A model generated the notes under the pieces. The model was not told the origin of the DNA. It did no database searches and saw only the letters and a list, made by a program, of their open reading frames with translations. A program made the position numbers and the translations under genes. Shown in pieces: positions 6,881-11,716 of a DNA stretch of 11,716 nt; within the stretch, counting starts at the first letter, position 1; each line of letters starts with the position of its first letter. Source of the DNA: Acidobacteriota bacterium (lineage in GTDB: Bacteria; Acidobacteriota; Terriglobia; Terriglobales; Acidobacteriaceae); the NCBI GenBank assembly GCA_003225615.1, contig QIAS01000035.1, positions 1 to 11,716 of the forward strand. Reading direction: 5' to 3'.

Positions 6881-9800
6881 ATGAAGACGTTTTCGCGACA
6901 GTCTGGTGGAACGCGGGGCTCAGCTAGGCTGTATGGTCTTGATCGTCGCGGTTGCCTACCACGAAAAAAAGCACGGATAAAAATGCGGCAGCGGCAAGTT
7001 TTGTGGGTGTTCAGGCCAATGCCGGGGCAGCTGGCGTTAGAGAGGATTCGGTCCTGCCCCGACTCACCTTCTCCGAAGAGAAGGGGTTATGTCGGGGCAG
7101 CTTCGCTTAATGATCGTGCAAGTGCCGGGAATGGTAGCACACGTAGGAGGATTTGCAAGTCATGGACCTGTCCGGTAGTGGAGTGGGCTGTTTTGAATTT
7201 AGGTATCAAGACTGAACTAACTCGACGGTTACCCACCCCTCAACTGGGGTGTGCCGAAAATCTGGGCAAATGCTCGCGGTTAAAGCCGTTCTTTTTCAGA
7301 TATGCACAGACTTTTCGGGGTGCAATCAACGGTACTGTCACGGATCCGTCTGGTGCGATCGTTCCGAATGCCCAGGTGAAAGCTACGGAGATGGCAACCG
7401 GAATCGGACACACGACCGTCACAACCAGCGACGGTCAGTTTGCGTTCCAAGACATTCCGCTGGGGATGTACACAGTAACCGTCGCAGCTCCCGGCTTTTC
7501 GACCTCTACCATCACCAAGGTCGAGGTAATTGCCGGAACCATCCGCACGATCCCGATCAAACTCTCCGTTGGCCAGCAAACCACCGCCGTGGAAGTCTCG
7601 GCCGCTGCTCTCGCCGTCGACACGACGACCCAAACACAGACCATGACGATTCCCTCCGAAATTGTCCAGAACGTTCCGCTAAACGGACGCGACTTCACCC
7701 AATTAATCTCCATCGAACCGGGTTTCGGAGGCTATAACGTAGGGGGGTTCGGTTCGCTCAATGGAACTCGGCCCAATCAAATGAACTGGCAAATTGACGG
7801 CGTGGACAACAACGACTTTTGGCACAACATCCCGGCGGTCAACCAGGGTGGGGTTTCGGGCATTGCCGGCATCATCTTGCCGATTGACTCCATCGACGAA
7901 TTCTCTGCGCAGACGCAGTCGGGCCCTGAATCAGGACGCAACGCCGGTGGCACTATAAACCTGGTGACCAAGGCGGGCAGCAACGCAGTGCACGGCTCAG
8001 CCTACTATTTCAACCGGAATGAATTTTACGCCGCTTCCTCACCTTTCTTCATTCCGACAGCACAGAACCCGCATGCCCCCAGGCTGCGCAACCAGAACTG
8101 GGGCGGCAGCGTTGGCGGGCCCATTGTCAAGGACAAGGCGTTTTATTTCGTGGCTTTTGAAAAGCAGAACTACATCATTGGCCTCTCCGGTTTGGCTACG
8201 GAGCCATCCGACGCTTGGATTAATAAGGCCCTGGGTGTGGTCAGTGGTCACGGGTTTACGGAGAGTTCGCTGTCATCAACTCTGATTGGCCCGAGCGGCT
8301 TCTGGCCCAGAAACCTCATCGGCCCACTTCCTGCAACCCTTGACAACTTCTTCAGTCCGATCGCGTCCACTGGCTACAGCTATAACGGTGTGGGCAGACT
8401 CGATTACAACTTTTCCGACAAACATCATCTGTCTGGGCGTTGGTTCGGGGGACAAGGCAATCAGATCGCGCCTCTGGGCGGTAGCCCCGCGCTGGGAACC
8501 GCGAGTTCGAATCTACACGACTATTTCGAAGTCGCTCCCATCCACGTGTACAACTACTCGGTCGTGCTTAACTCCGTTTTCACACCCCGCGTGACCAACC
8601 AAGTGCTGGTGGGCGTCAACTACTTCAACCAGGTCTTCCATGACTTCAACAACAGCTTCGACACCAAGGCTATGGGTTTATTCCTCAGCCCGGACGCCAC
8701 TATTAAGGGAAAACCCATTCTAGGGGCTCCAAACATCGTGATCAGCCCTCCTTCTGGATCGGGCGGCGCGGGCTTTGAGCAGATCGGCCTTACGCCCCCG
8801 GAGGGCCGCAACGACATCACAGGCCATCTGACCGACATCATTTCCTACATTGCGGGAGCGCACCAATTGCGTTTCGGAGGTGAGTTCCGCCAAGCGCGTG
8901 TGAATGAGTTCTATCACCGCCGTGGGACCGGCAAGTTCGTCTTCGACGGGTCGCAGGGACCTTGGGCCAGTGACACAACCGTAGATCCCACCACGAAGGC
9001 TCTGGCTGACTTTCTCGCTGGAGACGTGTCATCTTCCACGATTGCGGTGGGAAATCCGGAACGGTTTGTCAGAGTGAACGCCTTTAACCTGTATTTTCAG
9101 GATGCGTGGCAAGTCACCCGCAATCTCAACGTGAATTTTGGTATGCGTTACGAATACTTTGGGCCGCTTCACAGCCCGGATAAGGATCTCGCGGTGTTTG
9201 TCCCGGGCAAGGGACTGCTCATCCAGGGAAATGGGATCGATGCCATTTTCCCGCCGGACAGGAATAACTTTGCGCCCAGATTCGGCTTTGCCTATCAGCC
9301 GAAAGGGAGCGGCGATTTGGTCGTCCGCGGGGGAATTGGCGTCTTCTACGACCAAATCAATATGAACCCGTTCCTGGATTTTCGGCCGCCCATCGCAGGG
9401 GCGCAAGGTTTGCAGGGCAATCCCATCGGCCCACGCGCCGTCTCTACCTACAGCGCTAATGTCCTCAGCCAGACTTCCTACAACTGGCAGACCGTCCAGA
9501 CACTCAGCCCGACCGGCGCCATCTTTCCTGGAGTCGTGACCTGTGCTGATCCGCTTTGCACAAGCACTCCGGGATTCAATGTCTTTTCTGTCAACCAAAA
9601 CTTCCGCACGCCTTACTTCTATAATTACAACCTGCAAGTCGAAAAGGGCCTGGGGAACGCCGCCGTATTCCAGGTAGGGTATGTGGGCAGTGAGGGACGG
9701 AAGCTCAACATAGTGTCAAATATTAACCAGAATAATGATTTTCCGAACTTCGGCTCCATACTTCAGCTCAACAGCGTCGGCACTTCCAATTACAACGCGC

Positions 9801-10267
9801 TCCAGAGCACTTTCAGGATCAGGTCGTGGCGCGGTTTGACGTCGCAGTTTGCCTACACATGGGCTCATTCCCTGGATGAGATCAGTGAGTACCGGGCCGT
9901 AATCGCGGATAACGCCTTCAACCCCAAGTTAGACTATGGGAATAGTGATTACGACACGCGGCACCTCTTTACCGTGAGTCTCAACTATGCGGTGCCCAGA
10001 GCTTCGTGGGCCAATGGATGGTCGAAATGGCTTGTCAACGACTGGCAGGTTAGTAGTGTGATGAATTGGCACACCGGACAGCCGTCGGACGAAACACGTT
10101 TGGGTCTGGACCTGATTGGCGACCCGTACGCCGGAATCACACATACGTCTCAGCCGCGAATGGAGGGACGCAGTGGTGGAATCCTGCTGCATTCGCTGTA
10201 CCGGCACCGGGCACTATCGGCAATCTCTCGCGCAACAAGTTTTATGCCCCTGGTTATGGAGACATAG
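6881..10267 (+). CDS. Oar-like TonB-dependent receptor with carboxypeptidase-regulatory domain; frameshifted, main part
   Basis: Outer-membrane beta-barrel receptor of the Oar/CarO-like class abundant in Acidobacteriota; such proteins import large substrates with TonB energy, but the ligand here is unknown. The frame is open from an ATG at 6881. Receptor-like sequence starts only at 7304 (AQTFRGAINGTVTDPSGA), which is where the mature protein normally begins. The preceding 141 codons are Arg-rich, lack a signal peptide and look non-coding. Domains in order: carboxypeptidase-regulatory-like Ig fold (about 7310-7560, ending VEVIAGTIRTIPIKLSVG), TonB plug (about 7600-8080, with NGTRPNQMNWQIDGVDNND and GGTINLVTKAGSNAVHGS), then the barrel. 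The frame leaves the homologous track near 10147 and ends in an unrelated tail at 10267, while the true C-terminus continues in another frame to 10530. As written this protein could neither be exported nor complete its barrel, so it is a pseudogene or carries sequence errors. Confidence 0.8.
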   Translation: MKTFSRQSGGTRGSARLYGLDRRGCLPRKKARIKMRQRQVLWVFRPMPGQLALERIRSCPDSPSPKRRGYVGAASLNDRASAGNGSTRRRICKSWTCPVVEWAVLNLGIKTELTRRLPTPQLGCAENLGKCSRLKPFFFRYAQTFRGAINGTVTDPSGAIVPNAQVKATEMATGIGHTTVTTSDGQFAFQDIPLGMYTVTVAAPGFSTSTITKVEVIAGTIRTIPIKLSVGQQTTAVEVSAAALAVDTTTQTQTMTIPSEIVQNVPLNGRDFTQLISIEPGFGGYNVGGFGSLNGTRPNQMNWQIDGVDNNDFWHNIPAVNQGGVSGIAGIILPIDSIDEFSAQTQSGPESGRNAGGTINLVTKAGSNAVHGSAYYFNRNEFYAASSPFFIPTAQNPHAPRLRNQNWGGSVGGPIVKDKAFYFVAFEKQNYIIGLSGLATEPSDAWINKALGVVSGHGFTESSLSSTLIGPSGFWPRNLIGPLPATLDNFFSPIASTGYSYNGVGRLDYNFSDKHHLSGRWFGGQGNQIAPLGGSPALGTASSNLHDYFEVAPIHVYNYSVVLNSVFTPRVTNQVLVGVNYFNQVFHDFNNSFDTKAMGLFLSPDATIKGKPILGAPNIVISPPSGSGGAGFEQIGLTPPEGRNDITGHLTDIISYIAGAHQLRFGGEFRQARVNEFYHRRGTGKFVFDGSQGPWASDTTVDPTTKALADFLAGDVSSSTIAVGNPERFVRVNAFNLYFQDAWQVTRNLNVNFGMRYEYFGPLHSPDKDLAVFVPGKGLLIQGNGIDAIFPPDRNNFAPRFGFAYQPKGSGDLVVRGGIGVFYDQINMNPFLDFRPPIAGAQGLQGNPIGPRAVSTYSANVLSQTSYNWQTVQTLSPTGAIFPGVVTCADPLCTSTPGFNVFSVNQNFRTPYFYNYNLQVEKGLGNAAVFQVGYVGSEGRKLNIVSNINQNNDFPNFGSILQLNSVGTSNYNALQSTFRIRSWRGLTSQFAYTWAHSLDEISEYRAVIADNAFNPKLDYGNSDYDTRHLFTVSLNYAVPRASWANGWSKWLVNDWQVSSVMNWHTGQPSDETRLGLDLIGDPYAGITHTSQPRMEGRSGGILLHSLYRHRALSAISRATSFMPLVMET
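7023..7100 (+). promoter_or_regulatory. Mutually exclusive hairpins upstream of the receptor
   Basis: CTGCCCCGAC (7054-7063) pairs perfectly over 10 bases with GTCGGGGCAG (7091-7100). Inside that stem, CCTTCTC (7067-7073) pairs with GAGAAGG (7078-7084) around a CGAA loop. The 5' arm can instead pair with CGGGGCAG (7023-7030) through 8 bases at 7054-7061. The two folds compete for the same strand, as in an RNA switch, but no T-tract follows, so it is not a terminator pair. It may also be a dispersed repeat or the remnant of a mobile element's end. Confidence 0.4.
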
Positions 10268-10530
10268 ACTTGTCCGTATTCAAGAGCTTTCCCATTACCG
10301 AGCGAGTCAGAATCCGCATGCAGGCCGATATGTTTAACCTCTATAACCGGATCAATCTGGCCTCCGGGCCCGGGTCTGTGGGTAGTAGTTGCGGAGCAGT
10401 AAACGGCGTCTGCACCACAAGCGCGGGATTCGGTAAAGTGAGTGACACGATTGGCGACTTCAACGGCGCTCCCGGCCTCGGTCCCGGGGAGCAATTCAAC
10501 ATGCAATTGGCAGTGAAGATCATCTTCTAG
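10147..10530 (+). pseudogene. C-terminal end of the TonB-dependent receptor, in a shifted frame
   Basis: This frame carries the receptor's last 128 aa: VSAANGGTQWWNPAAF, GDIDLSVFKSFPITERVRIR, MQADMFNLYNRIN and a final NMQLAVKIIF. It ends in phenylalanine, as outer-membrane barrels recognised by the BAM complex usually do. The upstream frame reads GDPYAGITHT up to base 10147, and the homologous sequence resumes with the codon starting at 10147. A -1 shift, equal to one missing base, therefore restores one continuous receptor of about 1,075 residues from 7304. I see no slippery heptamer that would suggest programmed frameshifting. An ATG at 10066 in this frame could start a 154-aa ORF, but such a piece alone would not fold into a barrel. 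Confidence 0.75.
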
Positions 10531-10548
10531 CGATCGCCCCTTTTTTCG

Positions 10549-10582
10549 CCGGATGTGCGGCAGGCCGCGCATCCGGTTTTTT
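10549..10582 (+). terminator. Rho-independent terminator of the receptor gene
   Basis: CCGGATGTGCG (10549-10559) pairs with CGCGCATCCGG (10566-10576) through 11 positions with one T-G wobble, around a 6-base loop, followed by six Ts (10577-10582). It begins 18 bases after the receptor's TAG at 10528-10530. That a strong terminator remains in place suggests the receptor gene was intact until recently, or is intact apart from sequence error. Confidence 0.85.
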
Positions 10583-10830
10583 GGTGTTTATCAATTATTC
10601 CCTTTCGGTACAGGGGAAAAGGAAACATCTGTGCAACCATCAAAAAAAATCTCAAGTCAGCATCGCGAAAAAGTAGAGTTGGCTATCCGAAATGAAAGTT
10701 TTTCAAAAAGGAAGAATTTGCCTATTTATTTTTTTAAAAGAAGTTTAAGGCAAATCGCATGCCAAAACCGACACGAAGCTAAGTAACGGCAATTGAAGGA
10801 ACGATCATCGAAATTCCATTTGGCTCCAGT
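10583..10830 (+). other. AT-rich gap with the displaced 5' end of ppa
   Basis: Bases 10583-10758 are markedly AT-rich with A- and T-runs (for example around 10640 and 10728-10740). I see no gene there; a 77-codon open frame across it starts inside the terminator and is Lys/Arg-rich, so I do not accept it. A promoter for ppa probably lies here, but no clear -35/-10 pair stands out. From 10759 an ATG reads MPKPTRS and then TAA (10780-10782). The same frame continues as [16 protein letters not shown] straight into the pyrophosphatase, so this is conserved coding sequence cut off by a stop. Confidence 0.5.
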
Positions 10831-11292
10831 GTGAAATACGAACTGGACAAGTCAAGTGGGCTTATCAAGCTGGATCGCGCCCTCTACTCCGCTGTTTACT
10901 ATCCGGCGAATTACGGATTCATTCCCCAAACCCTTGCTGAAGATGACGATCCGCTGGATGTACTGGTGCTATGCCAGCAAGCTGTAGTGCCGCTGACCAT
11001 CATTCATGCCCGTGCGATTGGTCTGATGACGATGATTGATCAAGGGAAGAAGGATCACAAAATTATCGCTGTTGCAACCGCCGATCCAGAGTTCAACAGC
11101 TACCGCGAAGCGGACGAAATGCCTCCCCACAGACTTCTCATGCTGCGACGCTTTTTTCTCGACTACAAGCAGCTGGAAGGCAAGGAGGTTGAGGTAGACG
11201 AGATCCAGGCCACACGCGAAGCCTACCCGATCATAAAGGCGGCTTTGGAACGTTACCGGAAGCAACCGCCGAACTCCCGCACGTCGCTATGA
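10831..11292 (+). CDS. ppa: Family I inorganic pyrophosphatase, apparently 5'-truncated
   Basis: Cytoplasmic enzyme that hydrolyses pyrophosphate to two phosphates with Mg2+, pulling biosynthetic reactions forward. From the GTG at 10831 (153 aa), active-site residues line up with E. coli PPase at a constant offset of 27: K2, E4, R16, Y24, Y28, D38, D40, D43, D70, D75, K77, and nearly so Y112-K113. The family signature DDDPLDV is at 38-44. The start is the problem. The conserved N-terminus IIEIPFGSS, including the residue equivalent to E. coli E20 (GAA at 10810-10812), lies in frame upstream of the GTG, but a TAA at 10780-10782 separates it from the ATG at 10759. Either translation begins at GTG 10831 without E20 and without a good ribosome binding site, or at a rare ATT/ATC codon near the AAGGA at 10796-10800, or the gene is broken, or the stop is a sequence error. 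It is probably a single-gene unit, since the receptor upstream has its own terminator. Confidence 0.88.
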   Translation: MKYELDKSSGLIKLDRALYSAVYYPANYGFIPQTLAEDDDPLDVLVLCQQAVVPLTIIHARAIGLMTMIDQGKKDHKIIAVATADPEFNSYREADEMPPHRLLMLRRFFLDYKQLEGKEVEVDEIQATREAYPIIKAALERYRKQPPNSRTSL

Positions 11293-11370
11293 TGCGAACA
11301 CATCCGCTCTGAAGCACCACGGATGGGTCGGAATTGAACTGCGACGCTGAAAGCAGCTCCGGGAGACGGT

Positions 11371-11706
11371 TTGCTCAACTCTAGTAATCTTGCCGCTGCA
11401 GTGAATCGTCCTTCGGTGTTCCCGCTCGGAAGCTGCAGGAGGGACCTGTTCCCCAACTTTTGGACTAAAATCGAGGAGGGCAGGATCACGGTGGGCAGGG
11501 TCGAGTTGTTCATTCAGGAACGCGGAGCGAAAACTCGCCGTGTCGTGCATGATTATCCCACAGACCAAATCCCTAAAGTTGCCGAAAAAGTGTCGTTTCG
11601 GGGTAGGAATTTCCGCGTAATGGAGATAAGGGATGATCTGCTAGTGCGGCACGGCAAGAAAGCACTTCGCGGCGTTTTGCTAATCCTTGATGCTCTCAGC
11701 TGGTAG
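11371..11706 (+). CDS. Small hypothetical protein, about 72-111 aa
   Basis: I do not recognise this protein. The open frame runs from a TTG at 11371 to TAG at 11704-11706. The part from about residue 35 has good coding character: alternating charged and hydrophobic residues (GRVELFIQERGAKTRR, KVAEKVSFRGRNFRVMEI, LRGVLLILDAL), basic, no signal peptide, with a hydrophobic C-terminal strand. It looks like a small beta-rich domain. The first residues look less coding, and the likeliest start is the GTG at 11491, 10 bases after a GGAGGG site, giving 72 aa. GTG at 11401 is another option. It follows ppa by 78 bases or more in the same direction and may be cotranscribed, since no terminator is visible between them. 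Confidence 0.4.
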   Translation: MLNSSNLAAAVNRPSVFPLGSCRRDLFPNFWTKIEEGRITVGRVELFIQERGAKTRRVVHDYPTDQIPKVAEKVSFRGRNFRVMEIRDDLLVRHGKKALRGVLLILDALSW

Positions 11707-11716
11707 CTTACCGCAA

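Noticed and set aside
7249..7737. 162-codon plus frame starting near the receptor, including ATG 7270 with MLAVKAVLFQI as a possible signal peptide
   Set aside because: The hydrophobic stretch is too short, has no signal-peptidase motif, needs an unproven frameshift to join AQTFRG, and the rest is a shadow of the receptor.
9029..9637. 202-codon minus-strand open frame within the receptor
   Set aside because: It is antisense to well-supported receptor sequence and resembles no family I know.
10100..10160. Programmed -1 ribosomal frameshifting in the receptor
   Set aside because: No X-XXY-YYZ slippery heptamer or following pseudoknot is visible, and no such mechanism is known for this receptor family.
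10553..10786. 77-codon open frame between receptor and ppa
   Set aside because: It starts inside the terminator hairpin, is Lys/Arg-rich in AT-rich DNA, has no ribosome binding site and runs into the conserved ppa 5' sequence in another frame.

Overview
The window looks like a chromosomal segment of an acidobacterium (Acidobacteriota, Koribacter/Terriglobia-like). The main reason is a very large Oar-like TonB-dependent receptor whose mature part opens with the 'AQTFRGAINGTVTDPSGA' type of sequence typical of the expanded receptor families of that phylum. GC content is moderate to high and intergenic regions are roomy. The taxonomic call is inference from protein character; there is no rRNA or marker gene here.

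Layout. Positions 1-558 hold no convincing intact gene, only short open stretches that look like relics. On the minus strand, 6055-4265 followed by 4137-559 form a two-gene unit of the 2-hydroxyacyl-CoA dehydratase / benzoyl-CoA reductase activase superfamily. The first gene (596 aa) carries the reductase-like, cysteine-rich C-terminal module. The second (1192 aa) carries two ATP-binding activase domains in tandem followed by a DUF2229/HgdB-like region. Together they resemble one very large protein (about 1,400 aa, from memory) found in clostridia and relatives, here split in two. They probably form an ATP-driven Fe-S electron-transfer and reductase machine of unknown substrate. An inverted repeat lies between the genes, and a minus-strand intrinsic terminator lies about 100 bases upstream of the first start codon.

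On the plus strand, 6373-6744 is a small unrecognised ORF. It is followed by a decayed stretch that shares a 50-base coding-like repeat with the window's left end. A 7.0-7.1 kb region can form two mutually exclusive hairpins. The receptor then runs from about 7304 to 10530. It is broken: no signal peptide or credible start precedes the mature sequence, and a -1 frameshift near 10147 puts the last 128 residues in another frame. A strong intrinsic terminator follows at 10549-10582.

After an AT-rich gap comes a family I inorganic pyrophosphatase (ppa). Its conserved N-terminus continues in frame upstream of the only usable start, but is cut off by a TAA at 10780-10782. Last is a small unrecognised ORF ending at 11706.

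The most interesting content is the split double-activase/reductase pair. Three lesions (receptor 5' end, receptor frameshift, ppa 5' stop) lie in the right-hand 4.5 kb and mean either local decay or sequencing/assembly error. I see no CRISPR array, tRNA, rRNA, complete insertion sequence or phage module.
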